A DNA stretch of 28,639 bases from EA-27 sp964396265 (GCA_964396265.1 CAYNEM010000021.1:1-28639), one strand, 5' to 3'; positions 1 through 7,775 are shown, numbered from the stretch's first letter. The notes: generated by a model from the sequence alone, not told the origin. Made by a program: numbers and translations.

Positions 1-76
1 GGGTGGGATCCCCGAGCGCGTTGCCCTTCAGGACCCTCGAGTCGAACCTCTCGACGACGATCTCGCCACCCGTCAT
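1..76 (-). CDS. Probable esterase, N-terminal fragment (cut by window edge)
   Basis: An open frame starts with ATG at 76 on the minus strand and runs off the window, giving 25 residues. They read MTGGEIVVERFDSRVLKG followed by NALGDPT. This resembles the N-terminus of alpha/beta-hydrolase esterases of the enterochelin-esterase type, where a segment like RALRGNPLGDP precedes a YLPPGY motif. That YLPPGY region would lie outside the window, so the catalytic serine cannot be seen. The gene lies 53 bases downstream of a small membrane protein gene on the same strand. The family assignment rests on memory of the N-terminal motif only and is tentative. Confidence 0.45.
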   Translation of the reverse strand, partial: MTGGEIVVERFDSRVLKGNALGDPT

Positions 77-129
77 GCCGTCTACCGCCAAAGGAGGGAG
101 TGCGGCTGGGCGGGATAAGGATGCCCGCG

Positions 130-348
130 TCACCGGACCTTTCCGTGCGTCCAACGAGCGCTGCCGAAGACGAGGACCACCGCCACGAGGAGTACAATCA
201 CGGACACCGACAAGATCATCGCGAGGCCGACCACGGACACCATCAAGGAGACAACCACGAGCACGAACGCGGCCGCGATGACACAGACGGGCAACGTCAA
301 CGTCATCAGTAGCGGCTCGAGCACCCACCGCGACGAACCCGTGCGCAT
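130..348 (-). CDS. Small two-helix membrane protein
   Basis: This 72-residue protein is nearly all hydrophobic. It has two predicted transmembrane helices, about residues 12-35 and 38-62, a short basic N-terminus (MRTGSSR) and a basic C-terminal tail (RWTHGKVR). The family is not recognised. The ATG start lies about 30 bases downstream of a TATA-like box at 371-385, so the message is probably leaderless. That box is shared with the divergent gene at 408. The same strand continues into the probable esterase fragment, which could be cotranscribed. The long valine-rich runs make a chance open frame possible, but the promoter position supports a real gene. Confidence 0.6.
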   Translation of the reverse strand: MRTGSSRWVLEPLLMTLTLPVCVIAAAFVLVVVSLMVSVVGLAMILSVSVIVLLVAVVLVFGSARWTHGKVR

Positions 349-370
349 AGGAACTCTATCAGTCTGGGAC

Positions 371-388
371 CTAATAATCTTTAAAGAG
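371..388. promoter_or_regulatory. Shared TATA-like box for two divergent genes
   Basis: The AT-rich block CTAATAATCTTTAAAGAG is the only AT-rich stretch between two divergent genes. Its centre is about 30 bases from the ATG at 348 on the minus strand and about 28 bases from the GTG at 408 on the plus strand. Both distances fit an archaeal TATA box with leaderless transcription in each direction. The sequence reads as a plausible TATA element on either strand. Confidence 0.6.
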
Positions 389-407
389 GCCGCGCCGATG
401 GTCGCGC

Positions 408-851
408 GTGCCGGACCCGGACAAGGCCTTCGAGGGCACGAAATTCCTTGGAGGCCGGGAGCAAGACAAACGACACCCCGAGAGGCTTCGACTCTTCGCG
501 GACCATCTGGAGGACGATGAGCGTGTCCTATGGGTCCTCCCGTGCCGGAATTCCACGCTCCTCCTGACGCATCGCCGCCTCCTCGATCTCAAGCCGCAGC
601 TCGTCGCGCACGGGGCGTGGAACGTGATGAAGTTCGAGGGGTTCTCCTTGAACGCGGAGATCCCGCGCGGGACCGCGAGCGCGGTCCGTCGAAAGCCCGT
701 GCCCCTCGGGCCCGGCGGCAAGGTGATCGGCGGCGAGATGCTCGAGATCACGTCGCATGGCAAGATGTTCACCTTCGTCACGGAGCCGTACGGGGAGGGG
801 TTCACGCCCGACGACCTCACGCGGTTCCTGACGGCCCTAGGGGGCCAGTAG
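408..851 (+). CDS. PH-like domain protein, hypothetical
   Basis: This 147-residue soluble protein begins at a GTG about 28 bases after the shared TATA-like box; an ATG at 398 is in another frame. The first 35 residues are charged and helical (RERL-like, FADHLEDDERVLW). They are followed by short strands such as STLLLTHRRLLDLKP and a C-terminal helix (TPDDLTRFLTALGG). The motif of an opening helix, then 'hRvLWvlp...LLLTHRRLLDL', resembles bacterial and archaeal PH-like (bPH) domains. These often act in membrane-associated or regulatory roles, but no specific function is known. There are no membrane helices or signal peptide. The fold assignment is an inference from pattern only. Confidence 0.7.
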   Translation: MPDPDKAFEGTKFLGGREQDKRHPERLRLFADHLEDDERVLWVLPCRNSTLLLTHRRLLDLKPQLVAHGAWNVMKFEGFSLNAEIPRGTASAVRRKPVPLGPGGKVIGGEMLEITSHGKMFTFVTEPYGEGFTPDDLTRFLTALGGQ

Positions 852-1024
852 GCTCGTAGCGAAGAGGTAGAGAAAGACGAAGGCAGGTATCAGGAACAGC
901 CACCACGGAGCCGCGACCCGCCAATCGTCCACGCACCGCCAACCGCCATGGGCGCGAAAAGGCTTTTCCTTCATCTGGACGAAGGGTTAAGAGTCGCCGC
1001 CAATTCTGCAGGCCGGGGAACCAC

Positions 1025-1447
1025 ATGCTTCGCCACGCGAGCGCGCACTGGGCGGGAGGACTGAAGGACGGCAAGGGAACGATCGACTCGAAGAGCGGCG
1101 CCCTGAAGGGCGTCCCGTACTCCTTCTCGCAGCGATTCGAGGACTCGCCTGGCACGAACCCGGAGGAGCTGATCGCCGCCGCGCACGCCGCCTGCTTCTC
1201 GATGGCCTTCTCGAGCGAACTAGGGAAGGCGGGCATGGCGCCTCAGTCAATCGACACGAAAGCGAGCCTCACGTTCGAGAAGACGAACGTCGGGTTCACG
1301 ATCACCACGATCCACCTCGACTCCACCGCCAAAGCGCCGGGGGCCGACCGCGCGAAGTTCTTGGCGGCGGCCGAGGCCGCGAAGAAGACCTGCCCCGTCT
1401 CCCGCGTGCTCAACGCGATCATCACCCTGGACGCAAAGCTGGCGTGA
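1025..1447 (+). CDS. osmC: OsmC family peroxiredoxin
   Basis: This 140-residue protein matches the OsmC/Ohr family in length and motifs. The peroxidatic cysteine is Cys57 in AAAHAACFSMA and the resolving cysteine is Cys123 in KKTCPVSRVL. Arg37 and Glu47/48, in the segments SQRFED and NPEELI, are near where family members place the residues that activate the cysteine. OsmC enzymes reduce organic hydroperoxides in the cytoplasm as homodimers with interlocked chains. The 'SGALKGVPYSFSQRFED' lead-in is typical of the OsmC rather than the Ohr branch. The stop is one base before the start of a small membrane protein gene, so the two are probably cotranscribed and translationally coupled. Confidence 0.93.
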   Translation: MLRHASAHWAGGLKDGKGTIDSKSGALKGVPYSFSQRFEDSPGTNPEELIAAAHAACFSMAFSSELGKAGMAPQSIDTKASLTFEKTNVGFTITTIHLDSTAKAPGADRAKFLAAAEAAKKTCPVSRVLNAIITLDAKLA

Positions 1448-1448
1448 G

Positions 1449-1652
1449 ATGCGGCCTCTGTTCGTCGTCGTAGGCGTGATCGTCTTGCTGATGGGCGCGG
1501 GCTGGGCGCTCCAGGGCGCGTACGTGATCCCGGCGACGTTCATGCGAGGGCCCGGGTGGATCGGCATCGGCGCGGCTTTGGCGGCGGTCGGCCTCGGCCT
1601 CGTGTTCCTCGGCCTCCGCGCGAAGGTCACGATGAGACCAAAGGCCTCGTGA
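1449..1652 (+). CDS. Small two-helix membrane protein coupled to osmC
   Basis: This 67-residue protein has two hydrophobic helices, about residues 3-24 and 35-57, joined by a short loop (IPATFMRGPGW), and a basic tail (RAKVTMRPKAS). Small glycine-rich proteins with this layout are common in archaea and have no assigned function. The ATG follows the osmC stop by one base, so it is the second gene of a two-gene operon. The gene is convergent with the molybdopterin oxidoreductase, whose stop is only three bases away. A role linked to the membrane under peroxide stress would be guesswork. Confidence 0.75.
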   Translation: MRPLFVVVGVIVLLMGAGWALQGAYVIPATFMRGPGWIGIGAALAAVGLGLVFLGLRAKVTMRPKAS

Positions 1653-1654
1653 AC

Positions 1655-3187
1655 TCACGACACGAGAAGCGTGATGGAGTCGTAACCCGTGGCGCCTTCC
1701 GAGAACGGCGACGCCTTCATGTCGGTCTGTGGCACCCCGTCCCCGTTCACCGCACGCGCGAGGATTCGGAAGGAGCCGCTCCGAGGGGGTGTCCAATCGA
1801 ACGTCCAGAGCACCCAGGTGAGGCCGGAGAGCGCCGGGGCCTTCAGGCTGGCGGGAGTCCACGTCTCACCGCCGTCCGTGCTCACCTCGACGCTCTCGAT
1901 CCCCCGGTCCCCCGCGAAGGCGACGCCGCCAATCGTGGTGGGCCCCGAGATGACGGAGTCCGCGCGGGGCGTCGCGACGATGGCGGTCGTCCGCACGAGT
2001 CCCTGATTCGTCCATCCCTTCTGCTGCCAGAATCCGAGGACCTCGCCCTGCACCGGCGTGATCCGCGTGAGCCATTTCGCGTGGAACATCCCGTACAGGC
2101 CGGGGACGACGATGCGCGCGGGCAGCCCGTGGTTCACGGGCAGGACGCGGTCGTTCATGCGGAGGGCGAGGAGGGTCGCGGGGTCCCGCGCCCGGGTGAG
2201 GGGGATCGCGACCGTGTATCCGTCCGCGCACGTGAAGAGGATCCAGTCCGCCGCGGGATCCACGACGGCCGCATCGAGCAGGTCCGAGAGGCGGACGCCG
2301 CTCCATTTGGCGGTGCTGATCAGGTTCCCGCCGACCTCGTTGCTCACGCATTCGAGCGTCACGTGCTCGTCGATCACCGCCAACGCGAGAAGGTCCGCCT
2401 TCGAGTACGTCCTTGGCGTCGTGACGAGACCGTCGACGACGAGCTGCCACGTCGATTCGTCGACCGTCGGGTCGATCACGTTCTTCGAGACGACATAGAA
2501 CTCCTCGTTCGGCGTGACCTCCTTCGCGAACAGCTCGGACACGGACGCGAACGCGAGGCGGGCGACGCGCGTGCCCAAGGCGCGGAGACCGTAGAACGCC
2601 ACGACCGCGATCACCGCGGCAGCAGCGGACCATTTCAAGAATTGGCGGCGGGAGATGTCGAAGCCCTCCGGGTGCTTCGCGCGGACCTCGACGAGGAAGT
2701 AGTCGAGCACCGACGCGAACAGCCATCCGCCCAGCAGTTGGCTGAACGACGCGGCCCACGCGCCCTGGTACGTCTCGGCCCCGAGGAACCCGCCGCCGAT
2801 CAGCGGCAGGATCACGAGCAGCGCGACCGCGGCCGAGCCGAAGGCGTAGATGGCGAGGACGGCCCACCGGTTCGGCACGCGTCGCTCGACGAGGCGATAG
2901 AATGTCGCGGACACGCCGAAGACCGCGAGGAAGACGACGATCGCCACCGCCAGACCGAGCGCTTTCGCGCCCTCCCCCATCGCGCCGATGAACCACGCCT
3001 CGAGCGAGCCCGGGATCCGCCCGACGACGAAGTCGACCGCGACCTCCGGGAGGAACACGCCGAGGCCTAGCAGACGGAGGATCAGCGCCAGGAAAAGCGC
3101 GGCGCCGCCCGCGATCGCCCCAGCCGCGAACCGCGGCCAAGGAAGCGCAAGGACGCGGGACCATAGGCGGTGCCACGCGTTCGGCAC
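1655..3187 (-). CDS. Membrane-anchored molybdopterin oxidoreductase, sulfite oxidase family
   Basis: This 510-residue protein has three parts. Residues about 17-165 hold four hydrophobic helices. Residues 179-200 form an internal twin-arginine-like segment (SRRQFLK followed by a hydrophobic helix), as if a Tat signal had been joined behind a membrane module. Residues about 225-400 are the sulfite-oxidase-type molybdopterin domain; Cys280 in TLECVSNEVGG is at the position of the molybdenum-ligating cysteine. Residues about 405-505 are the Ig-like molybdopterin dimerisation domain (VEVSTDGGETW). The catalytic domain would face the outside of the membrane; the substrate cannot be deduced. The GTG start is the first one in the frame with a sensible helix behind it; a motif at 3211-3224 lies about 30 bases upstream. 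Confidence 0.88.
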   Translation of the reverse strand: MPNAWHRLWSRVLALPWPRFAAGAIAGGAALFLALILRLLGLGVFLPEVAVDFVVGRIPGSLEAWFIGAMGEGAKALGLAVAIVVFLAVFGVSATFYRLVERRVPNRWAVLAIYAFGSAAVALLVILPLIGGGFLGAETYQGAWAASFSQLLGGWLFASVLDYFLVEVRAKHPEGFDISRRQFLKWSAAAAVIAVVAFYGLRALGTRVARLAFASVSELFAKEVTPNEEFYVVSKNVIDPTVDESTWQLVVDGLVTTPRTYSKADLLALAVIDEHVTLECVSNEVGGNLISTAKWSGVRLSDLLDAAVVDPAADWILFTCADGYTVAIPLTRARDPATLLALRMNDRVLPVNHGLPARIVVPGLYGMFHAKWLTRITPVQGEVLGFWQQKGWTNQGLVRTTAIVATPRADSVISGPTTIGGVAFAGDRGIESVEVSTDGGETWTPASLKAPALSGLTWVLWTFDWTPPRSGSFRILARAVNGDGVPQTDMKASPFSEGATGYDSITLLVS

Positions 3188-3210
3188 GGGCCGGCGAGGG
3201 TGCCCGCGGT

Positions 3211-3224
3211 CAAGAACGTTTGCC
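3211..3224 (-). promoter_or_regulatory. Upstream motif shared with the aldo/keto reductase gene
   Basis: On the plus strand this reads CAAGAACGTTTGCC. The same motif with one base fewer, CAAGAACGTTGCC, is found at 5828-5840. Each lies about 30 bases upstream of the start codon of a minus-strand redox gene (starts 3187 and 5802), which is the TATA-box distance in archaea. It may be an unusual core promoter element or a binding site for a common regulator that overlaps the promoter. Confidence 0.4.
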
Positions 3225-3241
3225 GGAATCCCCGTTCGTCC

Positions 3242-3439
3242 TCATCCGGAGGGTCGAGCGGAACGGGCGTCCTCCGCGATCGGGCGGGACGTGAAAGAAA
3301 CGATTGTGGCGACCCCGCCCCCGATCCCGAAGACAAAGGGGGTGATCGCGAAGGGCAATGGGGGCCACTTCAGCGAAAGGACGACCGCGGCCCCTTCGCT
3401 CCCGAGGCTCGTGACCTTCAGGACCGACTGCCGCTCCAC
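3242..3439 (-). CDS. Possible small membrane protein
   Basis: A 65-residue frame with a GTG start contains one or two hydrophobic segments (LKWPPLPFAITPFVFGIGGG and VATIVSFTS) after a polar N-terminus. The family is not recognised. It lies between the molybdopterin enzyme and the methyltransferase-TPR gene on the same strand, in a stretch that would otherwise hold about 385 bases without a gene. A weak AT-rich box (GAAATAGGCAAA, about 3459-3470) is at a suitable distance for a leaderless start. The gene is plausible but unproven. Confidence 0.4.
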   Translation of the reverse strand: MERQSVLKVTSLGSEGAAVVLSLKWPPLPFAITPFVFGIGGGVATIVSFTSRPIAEDARSARPSG

Positions 3440-3572
3440 GACGCGTGCCAGAGATGTTTGCCTATTTCAACGCTCGGTGCAGGTTCTCCGGGGAGGGATC
3501 CGGCACAGGAGGCGTCCAACGTTCCGGCCCGGATTCCTTTCCGAAGGAGAGTGCCAGATCGTCCGCGTCTCG

Positions 3573-4829
3573 TCACCGCCGATAGTCGGATTCGCGGTTC
3601 AGGCGCCCCAACATCTCGCGCGCATAATCGTATTTTGCGTTGATGCGAAGCGCCTCCTGGAACTCCCGCCGCGCCTTCTCCTGCATCCCCTTCATCATGT
3701 ACACGCGTCCGAGGTTCGAGTACGCGTAGAAGTAACAACAGTACCTTCCCGCCTTCTTGGCTTTCTCGAACCATGGGATCGCCTCGTCGAGTCGCTCGAG
3801 CTCGATGAGGTACGCTCCGATGTCGTTGTAGGGGTTGCCGAATGACGGGTCCACGGCGATCGCCTTCTCGCACTCCACGATCGCATCCTCGTGCCGGTCC
3901 TGGAACGAGTACACCCAACCGAGGAACGTATGCGCCTCCGCGGTCGGGCGCACGGCGATCGACGCAGCGTACGCGTCGACGGACGCCTCCCAGTCGCCCG
4001 CGCTCTGATAGATGTACCCGATCTGGAAAAGCCGTTTGGCGGCCTCATACCTCGCGAGCTCGTCCGCCGCCATCGGCGGCCGCTCCTCGGGCTTCGCATA
4101 CGTGTCGTCGACCACCGCCAGGAACTGCTGCTCGTGCTCGGACTCCGGCCTCCCATGCCAGACGTTCTCCAGCATCCGCGCGAGGAGGAGCTCGCGGCCG
4201 AGGTCCACGGGCGACGGGTGAAGGCGCGCGCCCTCGTCCGCCCGCATCGGCGACGCCACGTCCGTCGTCGAGAGCTCGACGAACTCGTCCCCGCTCCGGA
4301 GGACTTTCACGAGACCGAACGCCTCGTGGTATCTGCGGAAGACCGCGAACCCCATGTCCGCGATCGCCTCCTTGGCGGCGGGGGCGAGATGCTGGATCGC
4401 GTCCGTCGTCGTGACGCGGTCGAATCGCGCGTTTGGCGGTGGAGAGGAGACGAACGTCACGCGGTCCCCGAAACCATGTGCTTCGAGCGCGGCCTTGGCG
4501 GCGGATGCAAGCCGTTCGTCCTCCTCCCAGACGCTCACGGTGGCGGGCTCGACGAGCCGCGCCAACAGGGCCTCGACGTACCCGCCGCCAGCCCCGAGCA
4601 ACAGGACGGAGACGCCCTTCTCCAGTTCGAGCATCTGCAGAAGCATCGCGAGGTAGCGCGGTGCGGGCAGAACGACCTGGAGCTCTTTGAACGCGGTTGG
4701 GAGAGGCGCGTCGAGCGGGGCCGCGAGCCGAAGCTCGGGTGCGAGGAAGCCAGCGACCGGAATCTCCCGGAGCACGGCGCCTAAACGGGAATCCGCGAGG
4801 ATCTGGCGGCGTTCGAGACGGCTCCACAC
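3573..4829 (-). CDS. PIMT-like methyltransferase fused to TPR repeats
   Basis: This protein has about 418 residues. The first 50 (WSRLERRQILADSRLGAVLREIP) match the N-terminal helices of protein-L-isoaspartate O-methyltransferase. They are followed by APRYLAMLLQMLEL and the SAM-binding loop VLLLGAGGGYVEALLA at about residues 76-91, then an acidic strand end (VWEEDE). The isoaspartate methyltransferase motifs further on are poorly kept. The C-terminal 150 residues contain four TPR units (GYIYQSAGDWEASVDAYAAS, GWVYSFQDRHEDAIVECEKA, IGAYLIELERLDEAIPWFEK, LGRVYMMKGMQEKARREFQE), a protein-binding scaffold. GTG at 4829 is preferred because it begins the PIMT-like helix and lies 19 bases after the aldo/keto reductase stop. 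An earlier ATG at 4895 would overlap that gene by 47 bases. It is probably in an operon with the reductase. Confidence 0.8.
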   Translation of the reverse strand: MWSRLERRQILADSRLGAVLREIPVAGFLAPELRLAAPLDAPLPTAFKELQVVLPAPRYLAMLLQMLELEKGVSVLLLGAGGGYVEALLARLVEPATVSVWEEDERLASAAKAALEAHGFGDRVTFVSSPPPNARFDRVTTTDAIQHLAPAAKEAIADMGFAVFRRYHEAFGLVKVLRSGDEFVELSTTDVASPMRADEGARLHPSPVDLGRELLLARMLENVWHGRPESEHEQQFLAVVDDTYAKPEERPPMAADELARYEAAKRLFQIGYIYQSAGDWEASVDAYAASIAVRPTAEAHTFLGWVYSFQDRHEDAIVECEKAIAVDPSFGNPYNDIGAYLIELERLDEAIPWFEKAKKAGRYCCYFYAYSNLGRVYMMKGMQEKARREFQEALRINAKYDYAREMLGRLNRESDYRR

Positions 4830-4848
4830 CGCATCCGGGTCCGTCCTC

Positions 4849-5802
4849 TCACCCTCCTTGGAAGTCGTTCGCGTACATGTCGCGGACCGCGGCAATCTCC
4901 TTCTGCGTGAGGTCCGGTGCGTCGGATGCCGCCAGGTTCTCCTCGACCTGCGCGGGCGTCTTCGCGCCGGGGATCGCCACTGACACCTCCGGGAACGCGA
5001 GGACGAACTTGAGCGCGGCCTGCGCGAGCGTGCGGTCCGGACGGGCGAGCAGCTCCTTCAGCGCCTTCGCGGCGCGCACCTGACCTCGGACCATCTGAGG
5101 GGGCCACTGATGGCGGATGTCCCCGTGGGGGAACGTCGCGTCCTCGCCATACTTCCCCGTCAGGAAGCCGTTCGCGAGCGGCTCGCGGGCGATGATCCCG
5201 ACCTTGTACCGCTCCGCCATCGGGAACACCTCGTCGATCCACTCCTGGCGGTAGATGCTGAAGGGGACCTGGAGGACGGTCGGCTTCCCCGTCTGGATCG
5301 CGAGCACGGCCTCGAGCGGCTCGTGCACACTGACGCCGTAGTGCCGGATCTTGTTCTCCGCCTGGAGGCCGTCCAGCGCCTCGTACGCCTCGGGATTCCC
5401 CATCAGTGACAGGGGCGGATTGTGCAGCTGGTACAGGTCCACGTGGTCCGTGCGCAGGCGCGCGAGCGTCCGGTCGAGGGCGAACGCGAGGTAGCCGGGG
5501 CTGAAGTTCATTCGGACGCCGCCGTGGTAGAAGTCGCCGCCGACCTTCGTCGCGATCTGCACGTCCTGGCGGCGGTCCTGCAACGCGCCGCCGAGCACTT
5601 CCTCGCTGTGCCCCCAGCCGTACACGTCCGCCGTGTCGAAGAACGTGCACCCCCCATCCACCGCTCCCCGCACTGCCGTCGCGGAGGTCGCGTCGTCGGT
5701 CGGGCCGTACGAGTTCCCGTGCTCGTTGCCACCGATCGCCCAGGCGCCGAAACCGACCTCGCCCACGCGGAGTCCCGTCCGTCCCAGCGTGCGGTATCGC
5801 AT
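4849..5802 (-). CDS. Aldo/keto reductase
   Basis: This 317-residue protein is a full-length member of the NAD(P)H-dependent aldo/keto reductase superfamily, which adopts a TIM barrel and acts in the cytoplasm. The catalytic tetrad is visible: Asp56 and Tyr61 in FFDTADVYGWGHSEEVLG, Lys86 in IATKVGGD and His127 in DLYQLHNPP. The N-terminus MRYRTLGRTGLRVGEVGFGA is typical. The region near residues 275-295 (VSVAIPGAKTPAQVEENLAA) is the usual cofactor-binding loop. The natural substrate cannot be read from the sequence. The gene is probably first in an operon with the methyltransferase-TPR gene, and has the shared motif CAAGAACGTTGCC about 30 bases before its ATG. Confidence 0.93.
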   Translation of the reverse strand: MRYRTLGRTGLRVGEVGFGAWAIGGNEHGNSYGPTDDATSATAVRGAVDGGCTFFDTADVYGWGHSEEVLGGALQDRRQDVQIATKVGGDFYHGGVRMNFSPGYLAFALDRTLARLRTDHVDLYQLHNPPLSLMGNPEAYEALDGLQAENKIRHYGVSVHEPLEAVLAIQTGKPTVLQVPFSIYRQEWIDEVFPMAERYKVGIIAREPLANGFLTGKYGEDATFPHGDIRHQWPPQMVRGQVRAAKALKELLARPDRTLAQAALKFVLAFPEVSVAIPGAKTPAQVEENLAASDAPDLTQKEIAAVRDMYANDFQGG

Positions 5803-5827
5803 CCGCGCGGAGGAAGCTCCCGTCGGG

Positions 5828-5840
5828 CAAGAACGTTGCC
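5828..5840 (-). promoter_or_regulatory. Upstream motif shared with the molybdopterin oxidoreductase gene
   Basis: The plus-strand sequence CAAGAACGTTGCC is centred about 32 bases upstream of the aldo/keto reductase ATG. It matches the motif at 3211-3224 except for one extra T there. There is no conventional AT-rich box in this promoter, so the motif could itself be the core element. Confidence 0.4.
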
Positions 5841-5869
5841 TCCCTTCGGACGGTGGGAACTGCTCGTCG

Positions 5870-6310
5870 CTACGGTAAGAAAAAGAGCGAGCTGCTGAAG
5901 AAGGCCACCACGATCAACCATATGCCGACGAGGGTGGCAGGCCCCATCACCATCGCCCGCCGCACGCCATCCGGCAGGTCCTGACGGCGAATCGCGACGA
6001 ACGTGCCGAAGAGAAGCGAGAGGAAGACGCCGATGTCCGTCAGCAGGACGCCGACGAAGCTCATGAGGCGGATGGTCCGCTGCCACGTCAGCCGCTGCTC
6101 GGGCGTCGAGTTCCAGTCCGGCTGCTCGATCAGACCCCGCGCGTGGAGGACGACCGTGCCCGCCAACATCAGAAGAGCGACGACCGTGAACATCGCAAGG
6201 ATTGCGCCGGTGCCCTGTCTCGGCGGTCCCCACGGGGCCGCGACCATCCCGGGCGGGGGCTCGACCTGCATCGGCGGCACCATCTCCGTTCCTGGCGGTG
6301 GCGGCTGCAT
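5870..6310 (-). CDS. Three-helix membrane protein with proline-rich N-terminus
   Basis: This 146-residue protein begins with a proline- and methionine-rich cytoplasmic-type tail (residues 1-31). Three transmembrane helices follow, at about 34-57, 80-107 and 120-144. The family is not recognised. ATG at 6310 is chosen over an in-frame ATG at 6403 because the minus strand has CTTTATC at 6339-6345, about 32 bases upstream, consistent with a leaderless message. It also starts exactly at the proline-rich tail. The gene is divergent from the acetyltransferase gene at 6490 and is followed by the aldo/keto reductase on the same strand. Confidence 0.8.
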   Translation of the reverse strand: MQPPPPGTEMVPPMQVEPPPGMVAAPWGPPRQGTGAILAMFTVVALLMLAGTVVLHARGLIEQPDWNSTPEQRLTWQRTIRLMSFVGVLLTDIGVFLSLLFGTFVAIRRQDLPDGVRRAMVMGPATLVGIWLIVVAFFSSSLFFLP

Positions 6311-6489
6311 CAAGCGGCGTGGCACGGTCAGACGCCGTGATAAAGCTTGTGTGGCGGCGGAAGGGCTTGCGCCGGCCGAGCCGGAATGGAGGGACGGGTG
6401 CACCCTCCGGGCCCGAGCGCGGGGGAGTCCGGACGTGCCCTATCCCTGACACCAAAAGCTGAATAGTCCCTGTCAGACTGCGGGCGGCG

Positions 6490-7041
6490 TTGATCGAGGG
6501 AGACCGCGTCCGACTCCGTAAGATCGAGCGACCGGACCTGCCCTCGCTCCATCGGTGGCTCAATGACGAACCGCTGATGACGTGGGCCCGCTTCTCGCCC
6601 GACCACATGGTCACCCTCTCCGCGCTCGAGAAGGAATACGAGCGAGAGTTGGCGGGGGAGGACCACGAACGGACGACGTACATCATCGAGGAACGCGCCT
6701 CGTCGAAGGCGATCGGCTGGTGCGTGATGCGGACGTGGGACCGCAAGCACGTGAACACGAACGTCGGCATCGGCCTCGGGGAGAAGGACCTCTGGGGCAA
6801 GGGCTACGGGACGGAGGCGATGAACCTCCTTCTCACGATCGCGTTCGACCATCAGCGGTGGCACCGCGTGGAGCTGTGGACGCTCGCGGAGAACGAGCGC
6901 GCCGTGGGTTCCTTCGAGAAGTGCGGCTTCCGGAGGGAGGGGCTGGAGCGCGAAGCCGCGTACTACAACGGCGCGTATCACGACATCCTGCTGATGGCCC
7001 AGCTCCGGTCGGAGTGGGACGCGCGGAAGACCGCATCGTGA
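6490..7041 (+). CDS. GNAT family N-acetyltransferase, RimJ/RimL type
   Basis: This 183-residue protein has the layout of RimJ/RimL-type GNAT enzymes, which transfer an acetyl group from acetyl-CoA to amino groups. An N-terminal strand-helix pair (VRLRKIERPDLPSLHRWLND) is followed by the acetyl-CoA loop LWGKGYGTEAM at residues 101-111, and by the typical NERAVGSFEKCGFRREG segment at 135-151. The C-terminus (NGAYHDILLMAQL) also matches the family. The start is a TTG; the segment AAAAGCTGAATAG lies about 30 bases before it, and an inverted repeat CTGACA/TGTCAG (6446-6451, 6471-6476) surrounds that box. The substrate (protein N-terminus, small amine or antibiotic) is unknown. Confidence 0.9.
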   Translation: MIEGDRVRLRKIERPDLPSLHRWLNDEPLMTWARFSPDHMVTLSALEKEYERELAGEDHERTTYIIEERASSKAIGWCVMRTWDRKHVNTNVGIGLGEKDLWGKGYGTEAMNLLLTIAFDHQRWHRVELWTLAENERAVGSFEKCGFRREGLEREAAYYNGAYHDILLMAQLRSEWDARKTAS

Positions 7042-7136
7042 GGGATGCACGGCGAGGTTCACGGGAACCTGGAATCGCGCGCCCTTTGATTTTCACGGGG
7101 CAGTCGATAAGTAGCCGGACGAGAAGTCGAAAAGCG

Positions 7137-7775
7137 ATGGCGGACAGCCGCCCGTGGTGGCGGAAGCGAGTGAAGCACCGCGACGCGGTCGCCCTGTGCG
7201 TCCTCTCCTCCTCGTTCCTGATGGCGGGGGAACTCATGGTCCCCGTGCTCCAGCAGGTGTACCTGCAGTACCTCGAGCCCGTCCTTGGCGACCCGCTCCT
7301 CCTCACCTTCCGCGGAATGCTCGTCGTGTTCGCCTTCACGACGTCGCTGGGCGCGGTCCTCGTGCTCATCGGCGGCTGGTACTTCATGCAGGGCCGGATC
7401 CCGAGGGGCCGGTTCCTCGTCGGCTTCGGCGTCGGCCTCACGTCCCTGAGCCTCGCGAACAAGCTCTCGTACTACACGCTCGCGTACGGGACGCCCCTCG
7501 CGTTCCTGGTGCCCCTCGCGACCTCCCTCACGGGGGTCGGGATCCTCTTCGGGTTCTCCGCGCACATCCTCATGGGCCGCTACGGACAGATCATGAGGAA
7601 GCGCGTCATCTCGGCGTTGCGCTTGTGGCGGCAGACCCAGGTGGAGGGCGTGCGGGAGGAGGTACAAGAGCCCCGCCTGACCCGCTGGCTGAGGAGGAAG
7701 CCGACGCGGGACAACAGCGCGGGGGCCCACCTTTCGGTCGACGGGGAGGACGAGCCCGAGACGGAGATCCTCTGA
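7137..7775 (+). CDS. Multi-pass membrane protein, hypothetical
   Basis: The coding region gives 212 residues. Hydrophobic helices lie at about 19-42, 59-82, 90-108 and 118-142, with a charged cytoplasmic C-terminal region of about 65 residues that ends in an acidic tail (DGEDEPETEIL). The N-terminus MADSRPWWRKRVKHRD is strongly basic. The family is not recognised. The frame stays open upstream to 6582, but that part is the antisense-free shadow of the acetyltransferase gene. ATG at 7137 is supported by GATAAGTA at 7106-7113, centred 28 bases upstream. No neighbour gives a functional hint. Confidence 0.8.
   Translation: MADSRPWWRKRVKHRDAVALCVLSSSFLMAGELMVPVLQQVYLQYLEPVLGDPLLLTFRGMLVVFAFTTSLGAVLVLIGGWYFMQGRIPRGRFLVGFGVGLTSLSLANKLSYYTLAYGTPLAFLVPLATSLTGVGILFGFSAHILMGRYGQIMRKRVISALRLWRQTQVEGVREEVQEPRLTRWLRRKPTRDNSAGAHLSVDGEDEPETEIL

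Noticed and set aside
1556..3070. Long plus-strand open frame of about 500 codons
   Set aside because: It is antisense to the molybdopterin enzyme and is Arg/Asp-rich low-complexity sequence typical of a GC-rich shadow frame.
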